64,000 nucleotides of DNA from positions 62,001 through 126,000 of the forward strand of contig NZ_FRBV01000003.1 of NCBI RefSeq assembly GCF_900142705.1, given 5' to 3'. Positions 8,423 to 18,050 of the stretch are shown piece after piece. Origin of the DNA: Nitrosospira sp. Nsp11 (GTDB taxonomy: Bacteria; Pseudomonadota; Gammaproteobacteria; Burkholderiales; Nitrosomonadaceae). The notes under the pieces were generated by a model that saw only the letters and a list, made by a program, of their open reading frames with translations, had not been told where the DNA came from and did no database searches. The first letter of the stretch is position 1; each line of letters begins with the position of its first letter. Made by a program: the position numbers and the translations under genes.

Positions 8423-11187
8423 CCCTCCTCTTCCTGCTCGGTAAACTCCTTCCCTGCCCGCTCATAAATACGGCAAACGGATCGCACGTCACAGTAGCGG
8501 CAAGTGTGCGGATAGGTCTTGGGATCGATTTTGGCATTTCCGCCGATGAAATCGGCCGCGATACGGGCTAGATCGGCATGCCAGGCCGCAACCAGGTCTT
8601 CCCACGAGTCATGCTGATCCGCCAAGCGTGACTCGCCCAGCGCTTTTCCACCCGGCAGCAGGTCGCCATCACGCGCAAGTGCAGTGAACCGCATCTCTCC
8701 CGCTTTAACCTGCGCAAATGCAACCGCAACCGCGGCTGGTTCGGCAGTAATGAGATACAAGGGCAGTTGCGGTTCTTCCGGACGCTCGCCAAGCATGGCG
8801 CTCACCGATGGCGCCCGCGTTTTGTAATCGATGACAATGCGGCGTCCGTCGCTGAGCTCGTCTACACGATCGAGACGCGTCGCCAGTTCAAGCCCGCCGA
8901 TTTCGATGCTGCGTTTGTCTTCGATAGCAATGACCGCAAAGTCATTCCGCTTCTTGTCTTCATTAAGCCACTCGTGGGCCAATCGCACCAGGCGCCGCTG
9001 CTCGATCACCGCAAAACGACCCGAAAGCGTAGTCGGACGGTCGCGATGGATATGTGCGGTCGCGTCTTTCGCGGCCTGCATGAGCATCGCTCCAAGATCG
9101 TCATCACTCATGGCGTCAAGCGCATTTTTGGTTTTGAGCTGACCCCAGACCTGCGCGAGTACATGATGCACCAGTATGCCGCGCTGCATTGCATCCAGCC
9201 CAATGCCCGGCGCTTTTGTTCCGGACGCACCCAGTCGATGGATAGCGAAAGCCCGGAATGCGCAGGCCGCCTGATCTTTTATCACCGCCATGCCGCCATT
9301 GGCCATACCGCTAGCGCCGTTGCCTGCATCTATTGCCGGTGCTTCGTCATTTTTTATGCGTTCAAGCCGTCCGGCGCGATGGATCAGATCGCGGTGATTT
9401 GCATAATCGGGTAGTTCAAGCTCGCAAACGGCAATATCCGCTATCAGCGGGCTGGGTGCGAGCGCCCGCCCATCGCGGCCGTCCCCATGCCGTGGGTGAC
9501 TCAGGATAACTTCGTTCGCCGCCGAGAACCAGGCTTTGGTAAGCCGGGACGCAAGCGCCAGGGAAGCGCCGGCCGAACCCTGCGGCAATGCGGCGGCTTG
9601 CTGAAGTTCAATCGGCAGAAAAGGATTGGGACGCGGCTGTGGCGGCCACGCTTCATCAGATAAGCCCATTACCCAAAGATGATCGAACGTCATGCCGGCA
9701 GCTTCGAGAACGCCAAGTATCTGGATAGGAACATCCGGGGTCTCAGGCTGAAACAACACCTCGGCAGCCATATGGCGCAGACGCGATAGTGCTTTGCCGT
9801 AGCTAGAGTTCGGCATAACGCCGTCGAGGGCAGCGAAGTCGGCGAGAACCTCATGCCATTTTTTCAATATCTGATATTCCGCCGAATCCAGAGCACGTTC
9901 GCCCGGAAAACCCATGATCCTCAGCACCTCGGAAAAGACCCTGGCCAACGCTGAGGGCGCTTGCGAACCGCGTAGCTTTACTTTGCGGAACTCGGCATAG
10001 GCGATTAGAACCCTCGCTAGAACCGGGCAGCTTTTACCGTCATGTTCGCGCTCGATAAGAGCAAGCAGCCGTTCAAGTGTAATTGTGGGCTCGGTACGAT
10101 TGCGCAGTTGAGCATCAAGCCTTGCGCGCTGTGCCATTTCAGTTTCGCCGCCGCTGAGAAAAGGCGATCGGAGCAAGAGGCTTGTGCGCTCGAATCCGAT
10201 TTCTCCCTTGCCGAGTTCGAGTATCAGGAAGGCGGCGTTTATCAAAGGATACGAAGCCAGAGTCTTACCAAGCGATGCATTAAACGGCAATACGCGCTTG
10301 GCTGCACCCGGTAGTGATCGCTGGATATCGGGCTCCATCATCGAACTGAAGATGCGCAGGATGGTGCTTCGGTGCTCTGAAAAGGCCGGAACGACGACGC
10401 CAACGCGAGCCGAGCCATTTGCTTCGATTCGTGCCCGCGCCCAAGCAGCCGCGTGATAAATCTCCTCACCGGCGTCGTCATATTGCACGCGTCGCGAACC
10501 GGGATTTTGCGATGACCGTTGTGGCTGCGGTTGCGCCAGCATTACTTCACAACCTGCATCCTCAAGCTTGACCAACAAAGATGCCTGCTGCGGGGTAATG
10601 ATATCGAAACCATAGCAGATCAAGCGCCTCGGTTTTTTGATTTCAGGCCGCAGGCACAGCTCGGCTACGAGGTTGCAAAGCCGTGCACGATCGGTCTGCC
10701 GTGCGCGGTGGGTTGTTTCCTCATAGTATCGCGACCAATCCCGAAACGCCTTGCCATCTTCATTCAGCGGGAAATTCGCGAGCTGCGGGGTGAGGCGCCA
10801 TGCATGGGCGAGTTGCCATGCCTCGCGAGCGAGCCGTGCAGCCTCCGCGACGGCAAGCAAAACCGTGCCCGTATCCGAACGGGCAATGGCGTCCTCCCAT
10901 AACACCTGCTCTTGGGCAGGCCTGAGCAACGCGGGCAGGTGAGAGGCTTGCGCGGAGTAAAGCGCATCCTCGTAGAAACGTTCGATGAATGTGGAGATCG
11001 GCAGGATATCCGCCGAATCCCAGGCAGAGATGACTTCGGCTGACCGCGTCCGGTCGAACTCGCGTTTCAGTGTAGCTGCGAGCCGCCGGTTAGGCGTAAC
11101 GACCGTGACACCGTCCATTGAGCCGACATCACGGCCGACAAAAAAATCCGTCAGAAGAACTTGGGGGAAATTCAGAATGGAGGACAT
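8419..11187 (-). CDS. AddB-like PD-(D/E)XK nuclease, probable DNA repair protein
   Basis: This 922-aa protein belongs to the betaproteobacterial 'probable DNA repair protein' family that accompanies AddA-like helicases. The N-terminal part is a degenerate helicase fold (VTVVTPNRRLAATLKREF replaces a good Walker A). The C-terminal nuclease has RLDRVDEL and IVIDYKTRAPS. A Cys in QAACAFRAFA plus CRYCDVRSVC near the end match the four cysteines of the AddB iron-sulfur staple around the nuclease domain. It is the first gene of a two-gene operon with the AddA-like gene (4-nt overlap). Function by family: end resection and RecA loading in double-strand break repair. Confidence 0.85.
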   Translation of the reverse strand: MSSILNFPQVLLTDFFVGRDVGSMDGVTVVTPNRRLAATLKREFDRTRSAEVISAWDSADILPISTFIERFYEDALYSAQASHLPALLRPAQEQVLWEDAIARSDTGTVLLAVAEAARLAREAWQLAHAWRLTPQLANFPLNEDGKAFRDWSRYYEETTHRARQTDRARLCNLVAELCLRPEIKKPRRLICYGFDIITPQQASLLVKLEDAGCEVMLAQPQPQRSSQNPGSRRVQYDDAGEEIYHAAAWARARIEANGSARVGVVVPAFSEHRSTILRIFSSMMEPDIQRSLPGAAKRVLPFNASLGKTLASYPLINAAFLILELGKGEIGFERTSLLLRSPFLSGGETEMAQRARLDAQLRNRTEPTITLERLLALIEREHDGKSCPVLARVLIAYAEFRKVKLRGSQAPSALARVFSEVLRIMGFPGERALDSAEYQILKKWHEVLADFAALDGVMPNSSYGKALSRLRHMAAEVLFQPETPDVPIQILGVLEAAGMTFDHLWVMGLSDEAWPPQPRPNPFLPIELQQAAALPQGSAGASLALASRLTKAWFSAANEVILSHPRHGDGRDGRALAPSPLIADIAVCELELPDYANHRDLIHRAGRLERIKNDEAPAIDAGNGASGMANGGMAVIKDQAACAFRAFAIHRLGASGTKAPGIGLDAMQRGILVHHVLAQVWGQLKTKNALDAMSDDDLGAMLMQAAKDATAHIHRDRPTTLSGRFAVIEQRRLVRLAHEWLNEDKKRNDFAVIAIEDKRSIEIGGLELATRLDRVDELSDGRRIVIDYKTRAPSVSAMLGERPEEPQLPLYLITAEPAAVAVAFAQVKAGEMRFTALARDGDLLPGGKALGESRLADQHDSWEDLVAAWHADLARIAADFIGGNAKIDPKTYPHTCRYCDVRSVCRIYERAGKEFTEQEEEG

Positions 11188-11212
11188 GCGGTAAAAAGCG
11201 ACCGCTGCCGGA

Positions 11213-11536
11213 TCAGCGTTCCAGTTTGTCCAGTTTCCCGGTTACCTTTGCCCAGTCGTCGGCATCGGGGGGAGAGTCTTTTTTCTCAATGATGGGCTTC
11301 CATGCTTTCGATAACTCGGCGTTGAGCGCCGTGAAATGCTGTTGATCCGTCGGCACGTCATCCTCGGCATAAATTGCATCCACTGGACATTCAGCCACAC
11401 ACAGAGTGCAATCGATACATTCATCGGGATCAATTACCAGAAAATTAGGCCCCTCGCGAAAGCAATCCACCGGGCACACATCCACACAATCAGTGTATTT
11501 GCACTTGATACAGCTTTCTGTTACTACATAGGTCAT
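11213..11536 (-). CDS. fdxA: 7Fe ferredoxin (3Fe-4S/4Fe-4S)
   Basis: This 107-aa ferredoxin is of the FdxA type, a soluble low-potential electron carrier. The first cluster region has [18 protein letters not shown], and the second has [16 protein letters not shown]. The C-terminal extension (residues 60-107, ending GKLDKLER) is typical of this family and absent from short bacterial ferredoxins. The start ATG is preceded by GGA. The gene lies 25 nt upstream of the AddB-like gene and could be cotranscribed, but a functional link is not implied. Confidence 0.95.
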   Translation of the reverse strand: MTYVVTESCIKCKYTDCVDVCPVDCFREGPNFLVIDPDECIDCTLCVAECPVDAIYAEDDVPTDQQHFTALNAELSKAWKPIIEKKDSPPDADDWAKVTGKLDKLER

Positions 11537-11816
11537 GACGGATCCTTGCTGGGCTCTTTGAGAATTCGCAATTTTACCAGAAAATTTACGAATGCCGCTA
11601 TAACTCTACAACCGGGACCCAGGCCGCCTGCAGGGGTTTAAGGCGAGAATCAAAGCTGGGATGCCGCCGTTGAAAGCGGAGTATGCCCGACTATGTATAA
11701 CCGCACCTATAGGATGAGTTACCGCCAGGCCGCTTTTCTTTTTGCACGTTTGTACGTTTGTACTTGAGCGTTTGTATAATTCCGACCGGTCCACCGCGGT
11801 TACAGAAAATGTTCCG

Positions 11817-13832
11817 TCACGACGTTTGTCTTGCATTGATTGCCAGCGAGACAACCAACGCTCCAACTGTTACCGGCCATTGCAATTTCAAAGTCACAGC
11901 CTGCATGATTTTTTCGAATCCCTCTTCCGACTGTGATACCGAATAATAAGGCTGCGCGTGTAAATCGGCTGGAACAGATGCTTTCAGTTCGACGCTTCCT
12001 CCCAGCACATCATCATCAAGCGTTATATCGGTCATAGAGGAGAGCTCGAGTAGTTGACCGAAACCACCCGGAATTTGTCCCCGATAAATATAGCGCCCCC
12101 CCCAGCCATCGCAACTTGGCATTGCAAGGTTGATCTCGGTGCAGAATATGCCCTCCGCTTCAGCGGCGAACAAATATGACACCTGCAACCAGTTGCCCGC
12201 AAGGGCGATACTTTTTTTTACGTATTGCGAATACACCTCCGTCTGGCAGACTGAATCATCACCATTGGATGGTTCATGCCGATAGGTTATAAAATCACCA
12301 TTCAGGCGATCCACGAACAACCCCCGAGCATGATCGTCAGCGACCATATCCCCGGCAGTTATCTTATCCTTGAAGCTGAGCCGTTCATGCGCCGAGGCAA
12401 TTCCGGCATTGCTGTGCTCATGCGGGCCATCCTCGCGTTGATGGATTTTACGATAATAATGCTCGCCCTGGCGCCGCAACGTATCGCCAAAATTATGCGT
12501 CAGCAGATAGGAATCCAGTTCGCAGATAACGCCTCCGTCATCCATCTTCAATACCGCCTGGATTTTACCGGTCTGCAAATACATTTCCTCGGTCCCGTCG
12601 AGATCAGTATCTTCCAAAAATCTTGCCGGGCGGGGGGTGCAGGCGTCGAGCATCGCTTCCAGCTCGACGATGGCTTTAAATACCGCGCGCCTGAGATGAG
12701 GGAGATACAAGCCTCCGAATAAGCCATGCCAATATGCATCGTTGGCCTGAGACTCATACAGCTTATGCTTCATGGCGACGCTACGTTGCCGCTCCGGCAG
12801 CGAGGCAAGCCGCTTGGAAAGGCCCAGCATGCGCTTGTGCATCCAGTTGGATTCCGGATAGCGCGAAAAAAAATTTTTCCAGATGCCACCGCGCAGGAAC
12901 GCCTTGTTGCCGTCATACCAGCCCGCCGCCTTGGCCTGCTGCACAAGGTCGGCATAAACATTGGCAGGCCCTGCAGGAAGTGTCCACTCGTTCATTTCTA
13001 TATATGAAGTGGTTGGGAGATACACTACACCCCGGGTTTTCTCGACGGCATGATAATCCCGGTAGTGCTGGGTGCGAATTATGGGCGACGCCAGCACTCC
13101 TTGAATGAAGTTATCAAGCCAGCCTTTTTCATATACCCACTGATAAGTTTCCGGCCAAATACCGAATTTTTCGATATCGTCAAAATAGACGGCGGCATTG
13201 CCATGCCCGGCTGTACTGTTTTCAGCCAGAGACTCTATATACGCTACCGCTTCATCCGCCGGAGAAAACGGCAGCCGGTAACGCAACGCTTCGGAGATGG
13301 GAAACAGATCGAGTTTGCGCTCGTCCTCTTCGGTAGTGAAATAACCATCCAGTTCCGCAGCTGTTTTGCCAGCACAAAGAAAATGATAATCGTCCACGAT
13401 CACGTAGCGTATACCACAATCCGCTAACGCGGGAACTACTGTTGCTTCCCACACGCGCTCGGTCAGCCATGCACCTTGCGGGCGCCGCCCCAGCTTCATC
13501 TCCAGCTTATCGGAAAATGTCTGGATCTGCCCGATGCGATCGCGATTGGGAATCACGGCCAGGACCGGCTCTGTATCGCCTGCGCCGAATAGCTCAACCT
13601 GACCGCGCATCACCATCTCCCGAAGCAGCGCCATGTCTTCTGGATAGTGATCAAACAGATAATCCAGCAGCCAGCCGGAAATATGCACCGCGAAACAAAA
13701 GCTGGGATAGCGGTGAAGGACTTGCAGGAAAGGCCGGTAACAGCGCAGGTGGGCGTCAGCCAGCACTTCTGGAAAATTGCCGACCGGCTGGTGAGCATGA
13801 ACGCCGAAAAGCAGGGAGACGGGTCGGGACAT
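11817..13832 (-). CDS. GH57 alpha-amylase / 4-alpha-glucanotransferase
   Basis: This 671-aa glycoside hydrolase family 57 enzyme has a C-terminal domain of the DUF1925/DUF1926 type seen in 4-alpha-glucanotransferases. The N-terminal barrel begins VSLLFGVHAHQPVGNF. The likely nucleophile Glu is in GAWLTERVWE and the acid/base Asp in YVIVDDYHF. It should disproportionate or hydrolyse alpha-1,4-glucan. The chosen ATG at 13832 has AAGGAGA five bases upstream; the GTG at 13862 has no such site. It sits in a minus-strand run with the next GH57 gene and glgC, so it is probably part of glycogen turnover. Amylase versus transferase activity cannot be decided by eye. Confidence 0.85.
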   Translation of the reverse strand: MSRPVSLLFGVHAHQPVGNFPEVLADAHLRCYRPFLQVLHRYPSFCFAVHISGWLLDYLFDHYPEDMALLREMVMRGQVELFGAGDTEPVLAVIPNRDRIGQIQTFSDKLEMKLGRRPQGAWLTERVWEATVVPALADCGIRYVIVDDYHFLCAGKTAAELDGYFTTEEDERKLDLFPISEALRYRLPFSPADEAVAYIESLAENSTAGHGNAAVYFDDIEKFGIWPETYQWVYEKGWLDNFIQGVLASPIIRTQHYRDYHAVEKTRGVVYLPTTSYIEMNEWTLPAGPANVYADLVQQAKAAGWYDGNKAFLRGGIWKNFFSRYPESNWMHKRMLGLSKRLASLPERQRSVAMKHKLYESQANDAYWHGLFGGLYLPHLRRAVFKAIVELEAMLDACTPRPARFLEDTDLDGTEEMYLQTGKIQAVLKMDDGGVICELDSYLLTHNFGDTLRRQGEHYYRKIHQREDGPHEHSNAGIASAHERLSFKDKITAGDMVADDHARGLFVDRLNGDFITYRHEPSNGDDSVCQTEVYSQYVKKSIALAGNWLQVSYLFAAEAEGIFCTEINLAMPSCDGWGGRYIYRGQIPGGFGQLLELSSMTDITLDDDVLGGSVELKASVPADLHAQPYYSVSQSEEGFEKIMQAVTLKLQWPVTVGALVVSLAINARQTS

Positions 13833-14011
13833 CGAGTTCTCCTTGAGAGAAAGCTTAGCCACTCACTTGCGCCGCTACGCGCGGCCCAGGCTGGCGCTGG
13901 TCAGGTGAAATGCATCAGGTTGCATTATGTGGCCTGGAAAACCAACTCGACTTTCCTGGTTGAAATGCCGCTCTCAAGCTTGCGCCGGCAGTAATGCGCG
14001 GCAGGCTTCCT

Positions 14012-15787
14012 TCAAGAGGCGCGCCGCATTGCGCCCGACTCTTGAGCCACAACGCCGCCGCCGTGGCTGATAGGCTGATGTACGGATACGGGTACCGGCA
14101 ATTTCAGTAAGGAATAAAGATTAGCCAGATTATCGCGGAATAATTGGTCAAAGCTCGATACTACGTTCGGCGGATTGTAATCACCTAGCCACCAGAACCA
14201 GTCGGAGCTTTCGCAGGAAGCGAGTTGCCGTTCGGCTTTAGCTCTTTCCTCCTCGGTCAAGCGCCTGCTTTGCATCACCAGGTCATAGCTATGCTTGGCC
14301 GCGCAGAGTAAATCCCAGGCACAGTTTTTGTCCTGATCGCCGATCCATGTGGAAAATGTTCCGTATACCCAACTCCCTGCCGTCAATATCGGCAAGCGGA
14401 CGACGTCGGCCGGCTGTATGCTTCCCAGATAATCCTTATAAGTGGTCACCTCGATTGCGGGGTGGTTTTCAAGAATTCCGTAGAGATCATTGAGGAAGTA
14501 ATAGCCGTTGTAAGGATAGTATTCCCATGCATTCTCGCCATCGAGAATAATACTTACCACTGGACTTTCTCCAGATAGTGCATTGCGGCCGATATCTTCG
14601 AGAGAGTGCACCAAATGCTCGGCGGCATCTCGTCCAAACCACTTGGAGTACTCAAAGCCGATCATGTCGGATAGTTTTTCGTCTCGAAAGAAGCATGTGA
14701 CGCTATTGGCCTTACCCTCCAGATGGTAGGGCTTGTAGAGATAGCGGCCTCGCTCAGGCAAGGGTCTGCCCCCATACGACTTGCGCAGGCTATTCGCCAA
14801 CACATTTTCGCCGCTGGCGCTCCATTGACAATCGTGGTCCGCCAGAATCTCGAGCATTGCAGTTGATATCGCGCCTTCCGCAGGCCATACGCCGCCGGGC
14901 CTTATCCCGAAGCGACTCGCATGGCTCTCGATTGCTGACGTCAACTGAAACGCGACCCGGTTTTTCCCTCCTGGATAAGTACTTTCGACCGGCAGTCGCA
15001 CCTCGGGCATGCTATCGCGCGCGGAAGAAAAGTCTATCAATAGCGGGGCGAGGGGATGGTAATGCGGCGTCGTGGATAATTCGATCTGGCCTGACTCAGC
15101 CAACTTGCGATAGCGAGGAATCAATCCCTGTATCAACTCTCCGATCACATTGAGCAAGTCTATCCGGTCGGCATGGGTGAAGCCTCTGTCCTGCGTCATC
15201 AATCGCACTACTGCCTCATTGGTCCTGCGCACGCTTTCGCCTGTCCACGCCAAGTGATACCACACGATCAGATCCGCCAGATACTGCCCCGAAAGATAGG
15301 ACAGTTCAGCCTCTCCGCGTGCCCGCAACGTTTCGTGCATATCATGCAGCCGCTTGTAGGTTGGGTAGGGTTGCATCATGGTGACATGATTGCTGCGAAA
15401 ACAACTGTCAAACGCCCGTATGCGATCTCGCGCAGAAACCTGTTCCAGGTCGGGCGTCGCCAGCAAACGCAAGAGCGGATCCCGAAACTGACCCGACGCG
15501 AACTGTGCCGCATAATCCTCAAGTTGATCCAGCAGTACCGGCACAAAATTAACCACCGCCTTCATGGACGGATGCGCTTCAAGGTGGGCCACCATGTCGC
15601 TGTAGTCCTTGATGGCGTGCAGATACACCCATGGCAACGTAAATTCGCCAGTTTCGTAATTGCGGTAATCCGGCTGGTGCATATGCCACAGCAAGACTAA
15701 ATGTATTGGTTGCATTTCTATCTGACCTGATGGAAGGTGTCGGCTGGACAAGCCCTGCGGTCGGGGCGGAACCTGCTTGATCGGCAT
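14012..15787 (-). CDS. GH57 family glycoside hydrolase
   Basis: This 591-aa GH57 protein is of the group often annotated alpha-amylase/alpha-mannosidase. The N-terminal motif is IHLVLLWHMHQPDYRN. GGVWPAEGAIS carries the probable nucleophile Glu, and ILDGENAWEYYPYNG the second catalytic region. It presumably acts on glycogen or maltodextrins in the cytoplasm; no signal peptide is seen. An internal ATG at 15715 (MQPIHLVLLWH) is an alternative start giving a more typical N-terminus. The longer start at 15787 has AAGG upstream. It is flanked by the other GH57 gene and glgC on the same strand. Confidence 0.85.
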   Translation of the reverse strand: MPIKQVPPRPQGLSSRHLPSGQIEMQPIHLVLLWHMHQPDYRNYETGEFTLPWVYLHAIKDYSDMVAHLEAHPSMKAVVNFVPVLLDQLEDYAAQFASGQFRDPLLRLLATPDLEQVSARDRIRAFDSCFRSNHVTMMQPYPTYKRLHDMHETLRARGEAELSYLSGQYLADLIVWYHLAWTGESVRRTNEAVVRLMTQDRGFTHADRIDLLNVIGELIQGLIPRYRKLAESGQIELSTTPHYHPLAPLLIDFSSARDSMPEVRLPVESTYPGGKNRVAFQLTSAIESHASRFGIRPGGVWPAEGAISTAMLEILADHDCQWSASGENVLANSLRKSYGGRPLPERGRYLYKPYHLEGKANSVTCFFRDEKLSDMIGFEYSKWFGRDAAEHLVHSLEDIGRNALSGESPVVSIILDGENAWEYYPYNGYYFLNDLYGILENHPAIEVTTYKDYLGSIQPADVVRLPILTAGSWVYGTFSTWIGDQDKNCAWDLLCAAKHSYDLVMQSRRLTEEERAKAERQLASCESSDWFWWLGDYNPPNVVSSFDQLFRDNLANLYSLLKLPVPVSVHQPISHGGGVVAQESGAMRRAS

Positions 15788-15832
15788 AAATTATTTGCCT
15801 TATGCCCTCGCTGTCTTATTACAACTTGTTTA

Positions 15833-17092
15833 TCACCTGACATAATGTATTTTCTGCCCCAGCATTTCCGGAGTAATAAGCGTAATGCCATTTTCGGTGA
15901 CATAAAAGCGCTCGCGGTCCTCCTCCGGGTCAAAACCAGCCATCAACCCAGGAGGAATTATACAATTCTTGTCCACAACGACGCGTCTCAGGCGCACGTT
16001 TCGGCCGATGTCCACGTTGGGTAATATTACTGAATCCTCGATACTGCTGTAGCTGCGTACCTGTACATTTGAAAATAATAACGAGCGGCGCACGGTTGAC
16101 CCACTGATAATGCACCCGCCAGAAACCATTGTATCCAGTGCTTGTCCACGCCGGTCATCGTCGTCGAAAATAAACTTGGCGGGGGGCAGTTGTTCCTGGT
16201 GAGTCCAGATTGGCCAATCCTTGTCATATAGATTGAGGTCCGGCGTAATACGGGTTAGATCAAGGTTCGCCTCCCAATAGGCATCAATGGTGCCAACGTC
16301 ACGCCAATACGGCACACCCGACGCCATATTGACACAACTGTGGACAAAGCGGTGGGCAAATACCCTTCCGCGAGGCACCAGGTACGGGATCATGTCCTTG
16401 CCGAAATCATGGGACGAATGCTCGTCATCATGGTCATGAATCAGCTGTTCGAAAAGAAATGACGCATTGAACACGTAGATACCCATGCTCGCAAGCGCGT
16501 GCCCAGGCTGGCCGGGAATGGCTGTGGGAACTGCAGGCTTTTCTTCGAAACCGTTGACGCGCCATTCGTCATCGACGCTCATGATGCCAAGCCCACCTGC
16601 CGTCTCCAAGGGTACGTCGTGACAGGCTATCGTCATCTCGGCGGACCTTTCGACATGATCAGCAAGCAGCTTGCCATAGTCCATTTTGTAAACGTGATCA
16701 CCGCCCAGGATCAGCACGTAATCCGGATTATGAACTCGAAGTATATCGATATTTTGATACACCGCATCGGCGGTTCCCTGGTACCAGGTTTCTTCGATGC
16801 GCTGTTGAGCTGGCAATAACTCGACAAATTCATCGAATCGCCCATCAAGAAATCCCCAGCCGTGCTGAATATGGCTGATCAGGCTCTGCGCTTTATACTG
16901 TGTTGCGATTCCGATACGTCGAATGCCGGAATTAACACAATTGGAGAGAGGAAAATCGATAATGCGGAATTTGCCGCCGAATGGCATGGCGGGCTTTGCA
17001 CGCCAGTCTGTAAGCTGTCTCAAGCGGGTGCCGCGCCCGCCCGCCAGTATCATCGCTACCGAATTACGCGTAATCTGGCTGATATAACGCAA
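15833..17092 (-). CDS. glgC: Glucose-1-phosphate adenylyltransferase
   Basis: This 419-aa enzyme makes ADP-glucose from ATP and glucose-1-phosphate, the committed step of bacterial glycogen synthesis. The nucleotide-binding loop is [39 protein letters not shown]. Later motifs are [24 protein letters not shown] and the C-terminal left-handed beta-helix region ([17 protein letters not shown]). Translation most likely begins at a TTG, supported by AAGGAG eight bases upstream and by the position of the nucleotide loop. It is expected to be allosterically controlled, as in the family. It is the first gene of the minus-strand glycogen run. Confidence 0.95.
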   Translation of the reverse strand: MRYISQITRNSVAMILAGGRGTRLRQLTDWRAKPAMPFGGKFRIIDFPLSNCVNSGIRRIGIATQYKAQSLISHIQHGWGFLDGRFDEFVELLPAQQRIEETWYQGTADAVYQNIDILRVHNPDYVLILGGDHVYKMDYGKLLADHVERSAEMTIACHDVPLETAGGLGIMSVDDEWRVNGFEEKPAVPTAIPGQPGHALASMGIYVFNASFLFEQLIHDHDDEHSSHDFGKDMIPYLVPRGRVFAHRFVHSCVNMASGVPYWRDVGTIDAYWEANLDLTRITPDLNLYDKDWPIWTHQEQLPPAKFIFDDDDRRGQALDTMVSGGCIISGSTVRRSLLFSNVQVRSYSSIEDSVILPNVDIGRNVRLRRVVVDKNCIIPPGLMAGFDPEEDRERFYVTENGITLITPEMLGQKIHYVR

Positions 17093-17504
17093 GCCCGCTT
17101 CTCCTTTTGTTTAGAGAACCTCGCCTCTGAAGAAGTTCCCAGTGCGTCGCTCATCGATGGCAGAACCGCACTATTCAAACTGATCAGGCGTGCACGACGA
17201 AAGCTCGCACTTACTATTCGTAAAGAGCAACGCCAGGAAGCGTAACGTAGTGAACGTCCGCTGGAACCCGGAGTGAAAGGGCGTCCCCTGCAAGCTGCCT
17301 GCTGTGCCAGGCTCCAAGCCGAAAGGAGGCGCCCCCAAAGCATCGTAATAAGCCACCGTCGGGTTCGTCAGTGCCGGGATGCCGCGAAAGCCTGTTCCGG
17401 TCCTTACCCCACGCATCTCCCGCAACAGGCGTATGCGCGGACTCCTACGTCTCAGGAAATCCCTTCTCCTGGAGTCCGTAAAACTGCCTCGCATCCACTC
17501 AGGC
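17093..17504. other. Intergenic stretch, no supported gene
   Basis: The stretch lies between the carbonic-anhydrase-like gene and glgC, both on the minus strand. Overlapping frames exist on both strands, but none has a ribosome site or a recognisable domain. It should contain the glgC promoter. Confidence 0.4.
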
Positions 17505-17858
17505 TTATCCGGAAACTCCCTGGGGTTGAACTTCTTCCCAGGTTCCATCGAGCTTGATATAGAACAGTTTTGGCTCGAATCCAAGTGAACGGGCAGTATC
17601 CGCCGCCTTGTAAAGGTCCTCCTTTACCGCACCGGCGCCACAGTCCTCGTGAACGGAGAGCACAGCCACGTGGCTATCATGCAGCCTCTTCGAAAGCCCC
17701 AGATGAGTTTCAAGCTGTTCTTTATTTGCCGCGCCCCCGGCGCATATCACTCGATCAAACGTTCCCTCTTTAACATTCAGGTACTCAAGTAATTTGTCAA
17801 TTGTGCCCTGAATCCGAAAGTCCATACATCCAAACACAGCGTGAGAACATGTATGCAT
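17505..17858 (-). CDS. Dwarf beta-carbonic-anhydrase-like protein
   Basis: This 117-aa protein keeps the zinc-site pattern of beta-carbonic anhydrases in a much shortened chain. CMDFR (Cys11, Asp13, Arg15) matches the C-x-D-x-R motif. HEDCGAG (His70, Cys73) matches the H-x-x-C-G motif. VICAGGAAN lies between them, as in the family core. Ordinary beta-enzymes are about 200 residues or more, so the N-terminal helices and C-terminal part are missing. It may be an enzyme, a zinc or bicarbonate-binding remnant, or another small member of the fold. It sits divergently upstream of glgB in the glycogen cluster of an autotroph. Activity is not shown by sequence. Confidence 0.7.
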   Translation of the reverse strand: MHTCSHAVFGCMDFRIQGTIDKLLEYLNVKEGTFDRVICAGGAANKEQLETHLGLSKRLHDSHVAVLSVHEDCGAGAVKEDLYKAADTARSLGFEPKLFYIKLDGTWEEVQPQGVSG

Positions 17859-18050
17859 TTGTTTTTCCTTATTTTATTTATCCCCAAGATACTGGAGCGA
17901 AGCAATGAAGGGATAGAGATTGTGCCCCTCTCCAAATTCCCCGTCAAGTAATCCGTTCAGTTCGTAGAGAACGAATAAATTGTGCGAGTCTGTCGCAAAT
18001 GTCTGTCTGGATTATGCTATCCCGAAGGGGAAGAGCATGAGGAGGGGAGC

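Noticed and set aside
17171-17584. 137-codon minus-strand frame between glgC and the carbonic-anhydrase-like gene
   Set aside because: It overlaps the end of the carbonic-anhydrase-like gene in another frame, is rich in Arg, Pro and Thr without domain pattern, and has no ribosome site.
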